DNA from: Welwitschia mirabilis
Taxonomy: Eukaryota; Gnetophyta; Gnetopsida; Welwitschiales
Assembly (NCBI GenBank): GCA_051453625.1
Contig: JBOZIK010000001.1
Location: 285,187,022-285,233,849, forward strand
Direction: 5' to 3'
DNA length: 46,828 nt
Position numbers and translations under genes: made by a program
The notes under the pieces: generated by a model
Told to the model about the DNA's origin: nothing
Database searches by the model: none
The model's input: the letters and a program-made list of their open reading frames with translations, nothing else
In this document: piece by piece, positions 11,021 through 22,545 of the stretch
How positions within the stretch are numbered: position 1 is the stretch's first letter
Layout: every line of letters starts with the position of its first letter

Positions 11021-12595
11021 CTAAACACTCCCACAGCTGTAATATAAAGTGCGTTGCAAACGTGATGTCGAAGTATTAAAATCAAGCTTCAATATCCTCC
11101 TCAAGCTTTTAGTGGCTGAAGCCGTGTCTCCGGATACGCCTTGCAGCTTGGCTCCGTTGGAAGCACTGTCTGATGGGTATCTGGGTGGAGAAGAAGGAGC
11201 AGACATGGATCCGGCTACAGCAGGACTCCCATCAAATTCATCACGGCGAGGTGGCAGCTCCAATGAGACACTTCTCAGTTGTCTCATAGGAAACCTAGGA
11301 AGTGGCAGTGAGCTTGGAGGAGGAGAGTTAGTAAATGCAGGCCCTGCCCAGTTTTCCGCGGGAGCAAAATTTGCATAATCGTGCCGTGAACTCTCATCTT
11401 TGTTACTGATACCATTAGTTTCCATGGATTTCACACTGAAGCTTCTTCCCGAAAGGCAGTTATCTGGATCTGGCTGTTCCGAGTGTGCAGAAGGCTTCTT
11501 TTGTGAAGCCTCGTTATGTATTTTTGAAACATCGCTCTGACGGATGCTCGAGTTTGATGCAGAAAGGTCTTCCTTTTCATTTTCGAGCTGAAAGTCCATT
11601 CCGTTTGGATGGTCCATTAGCTTTATATCCTTAAGTTGATTTTCCATCTTCTCAAAGCTCGAGGCAGCATCAAAGTGAGGAATATATTGTTCTTCAGGTG
11701 TTGTAGCGTTGGACAGTTCAAAACTGCCATTTGGTTTCATGTCATTTGAATCAGTGTGCTCATCTGTTTTATATCCACTGTCCTGCTTTGAGAAGTTGTT
11801 TATAATTTTCTTCTTGTCCAAACTGTTCCTGGAGGACCTTCCACTGTGCCGATCCGTGCCTGAAGATACAGAATTCTGTGACTTCTTTGAATCTTTCGGA
11901 CTACTAGAAAGTTTAGGCGATCTTCGTTCAATTTCTCTGTTAGTCTTGTTGGCAGGCTTAGGCCGCTGCTTCCCGGAAAAAGCGTTGTTTTGAGGCACAC
12001 TGTCGCTTCTGCCAATACGGCGCTTTGCATCTTTCCAGATTTTTGAAACTCCCTGTTTGTTATTACAGGAAGTTACAGCAGTTGTGTTCTTGGGTACATT
12101 GTGCTGCCAAGATGAGGCAAACGTGGAATCTGGTGATCCTCCGCGAGAGTGATGAGGGATTACTGGTGGAACGTGTGGATAAGGATGAAAAGGATTAAAG
12201 GAAGGGTAAACTGGAGGGAAAGGATGGCATGAAATCCATGAAGTCGGTGGTAAGGCCAAAAGACCTTGATTGGACCTCTGAAACCCTTCAGTCGGAGAAA
12301 ATTGAATATGGTTTGTTGAATGAAAGGGAACATTACTGCCCTCGACTAGTACCATATGCTCTGGAGAAGGACGCCGGTAGTTAGTTGCCGGCGGAAGGAT
12401 TCCATTTCCACATGACAAATCCATGTGAAAAACTTCGTTAGCTATAACACGTTTCTCATTAAATGACGAACCAACGGCTCCATTCTTATGTAGTTCAAAG
12501 GCCTTTCCACTTCGAAGAGGCGCAGAGATCCATCTACTGGGTTTTTCATACGAGTGTGTAAACTGATCACGAAGAGGCAGGGCGAGGGTTTCCAT
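11021..12595 (-). CDS. PNRC/Edc1-like protein, candidate mRNA-decapping coactivator
   Basis: An uninterrupted 524-residue frame, the only convincing intact gene here. It is mostly disordered: Pro/His-rich at 116-148, and Ser/Lys/Arg-rich at about 186-262. Residues 416-421 are WAGPAF and 424-435 are SPPPSSLPLPRF. In yeast Edc1/2 and animal PNRC2, a YAGxxF-type motif activates Dcp2 and the adjoining SPxPSxLPxP segment binds the EVH1 domain of Dcp1. Here Trp replaces Tyr. LRRILKLDF at 498-506 resembles the C-terminal LxxLL-type nuclear-receptor box of PNRC proteins, in the same order. A role in P-body mRNA decapping is inferred. The Met at 12595 is the first of the open frame; a plausible splice acceptor lies 12 nt upstream, so the coding part may be a single last exon. 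No transmembrane segment or signal peptide is seen. Confidence 0.85.
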   Translation of the reverse strand: METLALPLRDQFTHSYEKPSRWISAPLRSGKAFELHKNGAVGSSFNEKRVIANEVFHMDLSCGNGILPPATNYRRPSPEHMVLVEGSNVPFHSTNHIQFSPTEGFQRSNQGLLALPPTSWISCHPFPPVYPSFNPFHPYPHVPPVIPHHSRGGSPDSTFASSWQHNVPKNTTAVTSCNNKQGVSKIWKDAKRRIGRSDSVPQNNAFSGKQRPKPANKTNREIERRSPKLSSSPKDSKKSQNSVSSGTDRHSGRSSRNSLDKKKIINNFSKQDSGYKTDEHTDSNDMKPNGSFELSNATTPEEQYIPHFDAASSFEKMENQLKDIKLMDHPNGMDFQLENEKEDLSASNSSIRQSDVSKIHNEASQKKPSAHSEQPDPDNCLSGRSFSVKSMETNGISNKDESSRHDYANFAPAENWAGPAFTNSPPPSSLPLPRFPMRQLRSVSLELPPRRDEFDGSPAVAGSMSAPSSPPRYPSDSASNGAKLQGVSGDTASATKSLRRILKLDFNTSTSRLQRTLYYSCGSV

Positions 12596-12602
12596 TACAG
12601 TA

Positions 12603-14010
12603 ATGACTGAAATGCTTGTGGAACTATGTATACACTCTTCAAATTACAATACAGCAAGGAAACTTAGAAACGACAGTCAGGACTCCTGTTTCTCTGAAAA
12701 AATAAGGAAACAAAGCCTGCTCAAGTTACAGCAAATACACGCAAATACGTACAGCTCCCACGAATGCTGGAAAACGCTAAAGCGCAATAGGGACAATGAA
12801 TTTGATATTCTGAAACTTCACCGCGGCTTCCGTCGAAGGCACAGCCTAAATATTTGCAGAAGAGGAAAGAGCGAAAAATGCAGAAGATGCTACAAGAAAT
12901 TCGGGAAGGGGGAAAGTATTCTAGTACTCCGCTTCTTTAGTAGAAGATCGATATCCTTCACTGCTCGACAGCAATCGTAACACCGTAAGTGAGTTTCCAA
13001 AAACGACAAGTTCTGTCCGCGTGAAGAAAACAGTAGTGAGCCTGCAGAACAAAGAAAATGTCAAGGATCAAGCTTTATTAACGCACAAGAAACACTNNNN
13101 NNNNNNNNNNNNNNNNNNNNNNNNNNNNNNNNNNNNNNNNNNNNNNNNNNNNNNNNNNNNNNNNNNNNNNNNNNNNNNNNNNNNNNNNNNNNNNNNNNNN
13201 NNNNNNNNNNNNNNNNNNNNNNNNNNNNNNNNNNNNNNNNNNNNNNNNNNNNNNNNNNNNNNNNNNNNNNNNNNNNNNNNNNNNNNNNNNNNNNNNNNNN
13301 NNNNNNNNNNNNNNNNNNNNNNNNNNNNNNNNNNNNNNNNNNNNNNNNNNNNNNNNNNNNNNNNNNNNNNNNNNNNNNNNNNNNNNNNNNNNNNNNNNNN
13401 NNNNNNNNNNNNNNNNNNNNNNNNNNNNNNNNNNNNNNNNNNNNNNNNNNNNNNNNNNNNNNNNNNNNNNNNNNNNNNNNNNNNNNNNNNNNNNNNNNNN
13501 NNNNNNNNNNNNNNNNNNNNNNNNNNNNNNNNNNNNNNNNNNNNNNNNNNNNNNNNNNNNNNNNNNNNNNNNNNNNNNNNNNNNNNNNNNNNNNNNNNNN
13601 NNNNNNNNNNNNNNNNNNNNNNNNNNNNNNNNNNNNNNNNNNNNNNNNNNNNNNNNNNNNNNNNNNNNNNNNNNNNNNNNNNNNNNNNNNNNNNNNNNNN
13701 NNNNNNNNNNNNNNNNNNNNNNNNNNAATCTAAACAACCAACGGCCAAGATCTGTGACAGATGTTTGGTTCATGCAGGTGAAAAGCCCTTCCATTGAACT
13801 AATAACTCTTACAGCATAGTTTCACCACAGCGGGACAAATTTACGCATTTCCATTTATATGCTACCAAAGGAAACTGCGATAGGACGTTTAGAACTGCCA
13901 AACAATTAAACGGTGACAAGCAATAGTATAAATTTGACAGGAGGAGGCTTGATTTAGGCACAGGGAAAAGGCGTTCCATTTATACGACCCACGGTCATCA
14001 AACCGAAACA
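12603..14010 (+). pseudogene. Degenerate C2H2 zinc-finger array
   Basis: Several C2H2 remnants occur on the forward strand. SHECWKTL at 12756-12779 resembles CxECxKTF with the first Cys changed to Ser. CRRCYKKFGKGESI at 12879-12920 keeps C-x2-C-x3-F-x5-[IL] but the His position is Leu. DQALLTHKKH at 13066-13095 recalls the plant QALGGHKxSH core. ICDRC and HAGEKPFH at 13750-13794 include a TGEKPF-like linker, ended by TGA. CDRTFRTAKQLNGDK at 13876-13920 keeps C-x3-F-x5-L with His changed to Asp. The last three share one frame across the gap. A second linker-like stretch begins at 13961. Stops and lost ligands mark it as dead. It lies antisense within the presumed leader intron of the PNRC-like gene. 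Chance resemblance of single pieces is possible; the cluster is what persuades. Confidence 0.4.
13097..13726. other. Assembly gap (630 N)
   Basis: Unsequenced bases. They interrupt the presumed leader intron of the PNRC-like gene and the antisense zinc-finger relic; long apparent open frames across the gap are artefacts. Confidence 1.
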
Positions 14011-15356
14011 AATCTTTGTATATTCATCTGTACGCTCTAAAAGGAAATAAGGACTGAAAATTAAGCTGCAAATCACGGCCAAGAGACACTCGTTGGGATG
14101 CAGAAAAATCAAAGTTTCTCTTATAGACACGGTATTTCTTTAAACAGTACAGCAAAATACAAAGGCTTAGAATTTTTAAACAAGTTTAGTTTCTCAGAAA
14201 AGGAAATCTGTGAGAAATCTTCTTTCCTCGAATAACTCTTACTTTAAAACAATAAATTGAAAGCACAGAAATGAAAGGGGAAAAAACAAAAGGAAAAAAA
14301 ATGCTTAACAGGCTAACTCCCCTTCATAAGCTTCAAGTTATAAATGACCTCGCTCAAAAGGACGCAAGCCGAAGAAGATGCTAAACGGGGACAAATACAA
14401 GGAAGACACCAAAAAGCTTTGAAACAAGTTTTGTAATATCAATACGAGGCTTCTTCAGACACTACAGCAGAACTTGGATTTTTCCAACAAATTTTGAATT
14501 CATGAAACAAGTCATCTCAAATCTAAATTTTTATTTATTTTCTCAAGTAACTTTCATTTATACAAAAGATCAAGCTCAACAAACTTACTAGCGAAATGCA
14601 TTCCAGGCCTTTGAATTTACAAGCAACTTCGATCAAGCCAAGGAAGATGACACATAACAAGAAATAAACTTCAATTTGCAGCAGAATACGAGACGCGCTC
14701 CTTTAAACTCCAAACGGAGATCCCTGTCTACTAAACGCCAGGAAAAGAGCAAGAAAAACACATTTAAGCTCTAAGACGCGGAACCAAAATTAAATCAAAC
14801 CGATCTTTCAGATACGCAGCGGAAAGAATACCGCCTGCGAAGGAAGGAAGCGAGAGGTCTCATAAAAAGGAAGAGCGAGAGCGGAAAAGAAAAGCAAAGA
14901 GACGATCCTGTGTCGTTATGCTAAAGAAGCACTGTTAAGGCCGGCTTGTGGGACCTGAAAACGCCAAGGCCGGTGGAATTCATTTGAGAAAAAGGCATCG
15001 GCCTCCTATAATGACATGCGAGTGGCGACACGATCTTCAAAGCAAAAGTTGCACAACATAAACACAGCAACGACTTTGACATACCGACTTTTTCTACAGT
15101 GCTCAATGCTTTCGAGGTAAAGTCGGATCTCTTTTCCTTTTCCTTTTCTCAAGCGCGCTTCAATATTCCTCCTGCGTATTGGCCTTTGCCGTGCTTTTGG
15201 CGTCGCATACGACTTTGGCATGTATTCTCTCTTCCTCTTCTCTCGTTTTCTGGTCCAAGGAAAGGACTGTTGGCTGCTTTCTGGGGTCCTTCAGCCTTTA
15301 CGCAGACAAATCATTTTCATTTTCTACGCAATAATACGAGCGTTTGACGGACAGCA

Positions 15357-15362
15357 CACGTG
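15357..15362. promoter_or_regulatory. G-box (CACGTG)
   Basis: A perfect palindromic CACGTG inside ACACGTGT, 5 bp downstream of the reverse-strand TATA box and so probably between TATA and transcription start. In plants such sites bind bZIP and bHLH factors (ABA, light). Function here is inferred from position only. Confidence 0.5.
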
Positions 15363-15366
15363 TCTG

Positions 15367-15374
15367 CTTTTATA
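15367..15374 (-). promoter_or_regulatory. TATA box, presumed promoter of the PNRC-like gene
   Basis: The reverse strand reads CACTATAAAAGCAG, a good plant TATA box. A start site would fall near 15340. It is the best core promoter upstream of the 524-aa gene and sits at the edge where GC-richer, gene-like DNA changes to AT-rich spacer. Confidence 0.55.
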
Positions 15375-15390
15375 GTGTGCATTTAAGGCT

Positions 15391-15446
15391 AGAGGAGCGG
15401 GGGGCAGACTAGGCGGAGCGCCACTAAAGAGGAGCGGGGGATAGAC
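15391..15446 (-). repeat. Two 19-bp GC-rich direct repeats upstream of the TATA box
   Basis: 'agaggagcggggggcagac' (15391-15409) and 'agaggagcgggggatagac' (15428-15446) differ at two positions and are 37 bp apart. They lie immediately upstream of the TATA box on the gene's strand and may be duplicated regulatory elements. Confidence 0.55.
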
Positions 15447-18054
15447 TTTCTAGATGCTCAAATCAACTCTGCTTTCAGTCCGTTGAGCAACACTGGATTA
15501 GCGCATTTTCTTCTCCGAGTTGTACCGCACACAAAAGATTTCATCAAGAGGCTGTTTCTTTTCCTTCTGTTGACCCTCTTTTCCAAAGTAGCATGATATG
15601 CCTTTGGAATTCGACATCCGTCGGATTATTATTGATTGTGTGTATTTCAGTTTTTTAAGCGGAGATACTTGTTATCTTATGATATGGCCTTGGAATTTGA
15701 TGTATAATGTAAAGTTACATATAATTCAGACGTGAGCTTTTTCTTGTTACTTCTCCAAGATTTCCTCTATGCATTCTTCAAAATGCTTACTATGTACCTT
15801 TAAGTATAGGAATATACATTATTACATGTTAAAGATACCTTTTTACAATTTACTAAAATTAGCTTCTAAATTTATTAGATTCCTTAAGCCTAATATTCTT
15901 CTCACCTAAATATTCCCTCTAAATATAGCAAATTTTAAACAAGCATATCTCTATAACTTTGAGGCTAAATTGAGCATATAACTAGTCAAAATTGGTTTAC
16001 AAAAAGTTTTGTGGTTGTTGATGCAGTCGTCAAGCTCAAATCCTACCATTTTGTAATTGAAATAAGTCCTACGATTAGGCTTGTCCATCCTCTTTAGGCT
16101 ATGCTACATTGAAATTACTTCTATTTTCAACAGCCTTAATACGATTTATTCTTGTTACCATAAACATGAATGTTAAGGTTTAAAATTTTATTTTTTGAAA
16201 TTAGATGCTCGTGCATCAATATATATGGTTTTTTGTTTTCGATTATGTGGTTGAGTAGATTTGCTAAGAAAAATGCTGACAACATTTATTGTATTACTAT
16301 GGTTAATAGAAAGAGCACATAATTTAAATGTCTTAGCTCTTGGGTATCAACTTTTATTGTAAGTATTTTATGATCATTTGTTAGTCTAAATGTTGGTGGG
16401 TTGTGTATTACAAACAAGGATATTGTATATTATGATTCACACCTAGCTAAATTTGTCGCTTTTAACTACTTGTATTATATTACAAGCCTATATAACACTA
16501 TTTTAGAGTTTGAACATGTTGTATTATTAAAACTGTTAGGATTTTGATTAATATCAATCAAGTTGTATAACTGATGGGGGAAGGATAAAAGTCATTACAC
16601 ATATCAAAATGTTGTAATATGTAGAATGACTTTATAAGAGTGGTTAACATTCAATGGGATATTATTTTGTTAAACATGTTAAACATTTTAAAGTAACATA
16701 TATAAGACATATGAGAAAAGGATGAATGTCACTACTTATACAAAATTGTTTCAATGTCTACAATGACGTTGTGGAGGGAAAAAATCTTTAGCCATTGTCA
16801 AGATCCACAAACATGTATACATGTGCTAAGAGAGACTATTCATATTATACTTTTTAAAAACAATAATAAAAGCATAACATATACTAATATATCGAATATG
16901 TATGTAAAACATAATATAACATGCATATTTAAATGATGTAATCATCAAAAAAAAAAAAAAAAGGTATAAGGAACAAATACTTAATAGGTCCTATGTTTAT
17001 TAGTTCCACATGTTACCTAGCGTCATTGCTATATGGACCCTACTTTATAAAACATTTAATTATAATAGGTCTTTTTCCTCAAATGTTTTATAAACATTTA
17101 TTTTCATAAGCTAGAATAACATTAGTTTTTAAAGAAACTAATTACAGATGATACTCCAATCACGATAATTATAAATAATTAAGCATTTTGATAGAAAACT
17201 TTTTTTAACAAGAACTAATATGCCACTTTGTAAAACAACTTGATATTTTTTTAATACTTATTATGACAACATTTAGTATAATTGTGATATAATAAATGTT
17301 TTTCTAGTTCTTATTAGTTGTTTTTGTCTTTTGGTTCATATGTGATATTTTATTTGGATTTATGTGTTACTTTAAAATAAGAAGTGGAATACTCTTTTAT
17401 GCATATGGATTTATTAAGACATAACATTAACAAAATGCTATTATGAAGAAAGTATTACAGCATGAGTTGGTATGTCATTACTAATATTTTTAATGAAAGT
17501 TATTTTAGAAAAGAGAGAAAATAAATTTGACCCTCTCTTTGAGGAAAGATTTTTATCAAAAAATTTGGTAAAATAAAACCTTAATTCTTTGTTCTCTATT
17601 AATTAAATAGAACATCATCATGTAACAAATTCTTAGCATGTTGTACGAATTAAGAATGTATGAAATAATTACTTTTTTTTTGGGTTTGAAAGACATTTTT
17701 AAGGATTGAAGACACAATAACAAAGTCTTGGGAGCACTTCTCTACTATTAAGATGCCTCTTTAGAGGCGTTTGAAAACTTGTAATATTTGACTTTGGTGA
17801 ATCTTAAGATGGTGTTTGTAAGCTTTATACTTTATGTGGGTGGATGTGAGTTTAGAGTGAATCAAATAAATTGGTATGTTATTTGTTTTTCTTATTTGCT
17901 TAGTCTAATTCAATTATTATCTCTTATTTTAGCTTAGGTCGATAACTTCATGATGTATCCTTAAGCTCCATTTTGTGGGATTAGATATGACTCTTATTCA
18001 TTTAATCACTAAGAGAATAATCTTTTTCCCGCCTTCAAATTGATTATGAAACTT

Positions 18055-18087
18055 GTGTATGTGTGTGTGTGTGTGCACGCATATATC

Positions 18088-18122
<35 letters not shown>
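18055..18122. repeat. Compound microsatellite (GT)n then (AG)n
   Basis: Alternating GT at about 18055-18075, a short 'gcacgcatatatct' linker, then a pure AG run at 18089-18122 (17 units). Typical plant SSR; likely length-polymorphic. Confidence 0.95.
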
Positions 18123-18125
<3 letters not shown>

Positions 18126-21100
18126 AAAAAAATAAATCAATCTAGTGCATATAAAAATAAATATTACATAATGCATATTTTTGGATAGAAAAATCTTAAG
18201 AATGAATGTTTTGTATGTTGAAGTACTCTAATTCAAGTAATTATAAAGCACAATGAATATGTTTCTATTATAATTCAAAAAACTCTATAATCTTGAGAAA
18301 TTCTCTAAAATTCTTGTATGGAATGCTTACTACATTTAACAAAGTTCTTTGAATTACAAAATAGAATTAAATATTGTTTGTTTTCCACTATAAGTAAATA
18401 GTTAATTCATGAATTAAATTTAGAATGTTTCTCACTTAATTATAACATTAATATGAATAACATGATCTGATAATGTTGATTATCTTGGAGTGATGGAATC
18501 GATCACATTAATGTAATGAAATTATCACGTTAGCATGGAAAAATAATCACAAAAACTTATATTTTGGTTTCATATTTGTTCACTTTTATTTCTATAGAAC
18601 AACAATGGAAAAAAAAAAATATGTTGGATACTTAGGTAAGAATATGTTGGATACTTGTGACTCTATGAGTGAAATAGCCTCTTTCTCCGAGTGAACAGAT
18701 CTTANNNNNNNNNNNNNNNNNNNNNNNNNNNNNNNNNNNNNNNNNNNNNNNNNNNNNNNNNNNNNNNNNNNNNNNNNNNNNNNNNNNNNNNNNNNNNNNN
18801 NNNNAAAATTGGAATGTATTTGCTTTGTCAAAAGCAACTCTCGATGAGCTTTGATTCGAGAGTTTTACGGGATTCAACCAAAACCAAGTTATTAATATAA
18901 AACTTATAAAATAAATAATTATCCTAATATATATTTATATTAACTTTTGATATCACTAGTTGGCATTTACAAAATTCAATATACAACACAAAGCTATAAT
19001 GTTGGAATTGTACTTGCTACTACTAAAGATAATTACTAGTGATAATTAAACATCATGATACTTGAAATAGTTGGAAATATTACTTTAATAACAACTTTTG
19101 TGACATGTTTATTTTAATATTTCTTATGCTAACATATATTATGTTTTCTTATGTTGTCGCCTTTTTATAATAATTATAATAAATAATTATAAAGTTTCTT
19201 AACAAATATTCTTCTTTTAAAATTCCCTATTCATGCAAAGTTATATTTTTCTATGTGTATAGGAGTGGTTCTACAGATGGACATAATCACCTTTTTTCTT
19301 AACCCATGATTAAATATTTTTATTTTAATATCATTTTATACATGTTACAAATCAATTTGATGATACATAAGTGCATTCATTATTAGAAAAAAATAAAAAT
19401 ATTCAAAGAAATATCCTCTTACCTAGTGAAGTTTGCTATAACGAACATACTTTAACAATTACATAAATCAATCAAGTACATAACAAAGAGATATGAATAT
19501 TAACATCATCAATATGATAAAAGTAGTTCATAGATGTGATAAAGTCTAGTAATAATACATCAATTAACTAAGAAGATGTATTAAATATGAAAAGATAATG
19601 TGTAATGTTATAATGTGAATCATGACTACATTACATTAATAAGTGAACCTTCATAATGTAATGTAGTGAGAATGTCATAATGTTACCAAAAAAGAGAATA
19701 ACCACATAGTCTTGATAGATATTAATCTATACGGCATAAAGATCCGTACTAAAATAAAGTATCTTAAAATTTCATTTACAAAGAAAACATTAAAGAAGAT
19801 ATAAATGATATATTTTTATAAGAAAGATGACATGCTTATGTTTTGATAAAAATCAAATAATGTAAAAAGACTTTAATGATAACAAATAAAATAGAAATGT
19901 AATGAAAGTATTAAATCATCTCATCCAATTTAAACTAATAAAATAGCAATAAAATATCTTAACCATGTATCAGAATTATAAGAGGAATGTACTACAACGT
20001 TCATGATAAGTCCTATATCTTAAAACATACTTAATTTTTTCTTATGAGGATAAAAGATTTAAAGAATATTACGAAAGCAAATAAACATACATTATTAGAT
20101 TTATAAATAAGGAAGCCTCATAAAATATCAAATGGTGCCATATTTGAAAATAGTTACAATAGTCATTTGTGCATGAAAGCCTTTGGATACTTAAGAAAAA
20201 GACAATCATGTTAAAAAAAAGGACTAAAAAAGGAAATGATCATAAGTACAAACCAAGAATATTAATAATGAATATAGGAAGAATAGAGGTATAAATTCAC
20301 ATCTTGAAGATTTACTAATATTTGGAAATGACCAATTTTTAACTAAGATTAGTAATAGAACAATACAAAAAACTAGAACAATTAACAATAAGGACATCTC
20401 ACATGAGACAACAAGATTGACTAAAAATACTCTTAAAGGCTTTACAAGATTATGGTAATTAAAATTTGAAACCATCTTTCCCAAGGAACCCTCATTTTTA
20501 AATAAAGCCCAAAACATTATCATGTTTTTGCTAAATAAGTTTCATTTAAGGATTCCAAAGGCATAATCAACCTTAAGAGTTGATGTCATTTATTAATACA
20601 CTATTTTATCTAAAGCCAAATACCCAATTATTAAACACCATCTTTACTATTTTTTAAGTAAAAAGTACTTATTAAATTCAATTTTACTAGTGTATGTCCA
20701 AAGAATAAATAAATACCTATACTTTTAATTAAGTAATTTATGCAATTTTAAAGTAATATTACATCCCACCAAAATTTTGAAATAAAAGGTATTAACTATG
20801 AATATCTTATCTTTATTTAACATAGCATTGATCCCAACAAAAGTAATATAACCATCAAAGATAAGGTGCATCAAATTTAGGTCATAAAAAAAACAAATTC
20901 TACATATATGCAAACTACGCAAAATGAAAATTAATAACATCATTAATCTTTTTAACGTTTAGTATTAGTTTATATAAATAATAATACGAATAGTATTAGA
21001 AATAAAATTTAAAAAATTATAAAAAATTAAAATGAGAATCAATTATAGCGAGAGAGATAGAGAGATCCTTTAAAAATTAGAAATTTTAAAAACTAGTAAA

Positions 21101-21445
21101 GTTTAAAAATATAGATGAACTTAGTTCATTTTCTATTTTTTAGTTGTTTTTCTTTTTTGTCTTTTATCAATAATGTATTTATGTTAGGATTATTTTAAAC
21201 AAATGATTGTTTGATAAATAACAAATGGGCTTTTAGTGACAGTAAACTAGCTTAGATATGTTCTTTATATATTTAGTTTTTGGTTGAGAGATATCCATAT
21301 GAACTTTTGAGTAAAAAGTCATTGCATTTTCACTTCCTTCTGAAGCATATAATTGAGAACAAATCTACCTTAAAAATGATGTGTTAACTTTTTAGCTTGT
21401 ACCCTCCTCTAATACCTAATACAAATGGATATTAGTTAGCCAAAG

Positions 21446-21448
<3 letters not shown>

Positions 21449-21484
<36 letters not shown>

Positions 21485-21600
21485 AAAAACAATGAAAAAA
21501 GAAAATTTACTATATTTTAATTTTTCTTAGGCATTCTATATATATATATATATATATAAAACTGAAAGAAAATTTGCTGTATTTTAATTTTTCTTAGACA
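21449..21600. repeat. (AT)n runs flanking a 67-bp tandem duplication
   Basis: Two (AT)n tracts (about 21449-21481 and 21535-21558) each precede a near-identical segment: 'gaaaatttactatatttta' from 21501 and 'gaaaatttgctgtatttta' from 21568. The offset of 67 bp indicates a duplication that includes the AT tract. Confidence 0.8.
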
Positions 21601-21734
21601 GCTAAAAGTGGCTATGAAATTCACACACGGCAAGCAATGAACAAAATGGCAAAGTCTAGACCTCTGGGCAAACAAGAATGAGCTAAAGTTCAGAAGGTAC
21701 TCAACACAACAATAGTTAGTTCTCAGATTCGGTT

Positions 21735-22545
21735 TCAAGAGTTCCATTTACTTATGGCAGAGAAAGTTGAGCGGGCCTCAGTCACTTCTGCTGCCTCCTC
21801 CGCCTCTGGGAAATGTCCGCAATCTTTTATTACAACCAATTCTGCACTTTATTTAAGATGATTTACAACCCAAAAACCGAAAAATGACCAAGATATCAGC
21901 AGTCAGCACTGACGCAAGAAAATTTTTTGAAAAACATGTAACAAGATTAAGCGTTAATGGAAGGAATTCTTTTTGCAGAAGCCAGAAAAAAAAAAAAGAG
22001 CGAGACAGGCAACCCGTTGAGCTGGTTGGCCTGATCCAACGGGAAGATCCGGTCATCGTTCCCCCATTTCAACATCAGTTAGAACTGGAAGTGAGTTAGA
22101 AATTAACGAGGGACATAATGGTACAAAGAAAAATATTGAAAACAGCAATTGATCAATTAAGCCTTACCTGAAAGGCGTGTTTCCAGCAAGACGAAGGCAT
22201 GATAAGCCCTGAACACGAAACTGTAAATGCTAACGTTGCGGCCATCCAGACGGCGACCATTCCGCCATAATTGTGACCTACAACACAAAAACTCTGCAGA
22301 TAAAGAGGATCCGCAAGCGATTTCAAGCAATCTGCGTGAGAAATCTCTCCTTTCCGCAGGATTTGTGGTAGAGGATTGGCCGAAGAAGATAAGAGCTGGA
22401 ACGATCAAGTGAAAACGCTTGGAGAGATTATCAATCGGACTGGCATTCCAACCAGAAAGAGCGTCTGCTCCAAAGTCATGGACAACAACCAACCTCTCCT
22501 TTACAGTCGTCTTCTCTTAATGAAAAACTGCAGAAGAAACGAAGC
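21735..22545 (-). pseudogene. Decayed alpha/beta-hydrolase
   Basis: Reverse strand, in order: KERLVVVHDFGADALSGW then LSKRFHLIVPALIFFGQS (22500-22380), matching the 'LVLLHGFGADA.WQW...FFG.S' start of plant alpha/beta-hydrolases, with oxyanion HG changed to HD. CVVGHNYGGMVAVWMA (about 22275-22230) is the nucleophile elbow with Ser changed to Asn. A good donor CAG/GTAAGG is at 22168/22167. The next exon (from 22084) reads TTC-TAA then LMLKWGNDDRIFPLDQANQLNG, the acid-Asp motif, in phase but after a nonsense codon. The last exon (21841-21735) reads LVVIKDCGHFPEAEEAAEV, with the catalytic His. A frame change near 22300 and a mostly missing lid region add to the decay. Substrate unknown. Confidence 0.75.

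Larger units (their letters stand above)
12596..15340 (-). other. Probable 5' leader and leader intron of the PNRC-like gene
   Basis: A promoter-like cluster sits at 15357-15446 while coding starts at 12595. On the reverse strand, GTCG followed by GTATGT (donor at 15084-15079) is a good plant 5' splice site, and CATTTCAG (acceptor ending at 12607) lies just before the start codon. Together they predict a leader exon of roughly 250 nt and an intron of about 2.5 kb that includes the gap 13097-13726. Long introns in the 5'-UTR are common in plants. No transcript evidence is available, and the interval also contains forward-strand zinc-finger relics. Confidence 0.4.
15480..21600. other. AT-rich intergenic spacer
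   Basis: No gene family or retrotransposon domain was recognised on either strand. Short frames at 20224-20523 and 20725-20943 (reverse) are hydrophobic products of AT-rich sequence and are not credited. A small hairpin 'gcctctttagaggc' is near 17754. The spacer contains the microsatellites listed separately and a 100-base gap at 18705-18804. Confidence 0.6.

Noticed and set aside
11049-11378. Forward frame opposite the PNRC-like gene, and other forward frames within it
   Set aside because: Antisense shadows of a well-supported reverse-strand gene; no family features.
13021-13797. Long forward and reverse open frames across the gap
   Set aside because: Most codons are N; only the short sequenced flanks carry information.
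14921-15347. Short frames on both strands near the presumed promoter
   Set aside because: Arg/Lys-rich or low-complexity translations in the leader exon region with no homology; treated as UTR.
20224-20943. Hydrophobic reverse frames as membrane proteins
   Set aside because: Composition is what AT-rich DNA gives by chance; no motifs, no gene-like context.
15480-21600. tRNA or other structured RNA genes in the spacer
   Set aside because: No A/B-box pairs or cloverleaf arms recognised by eye; a tRNAscan-SE run would decide.
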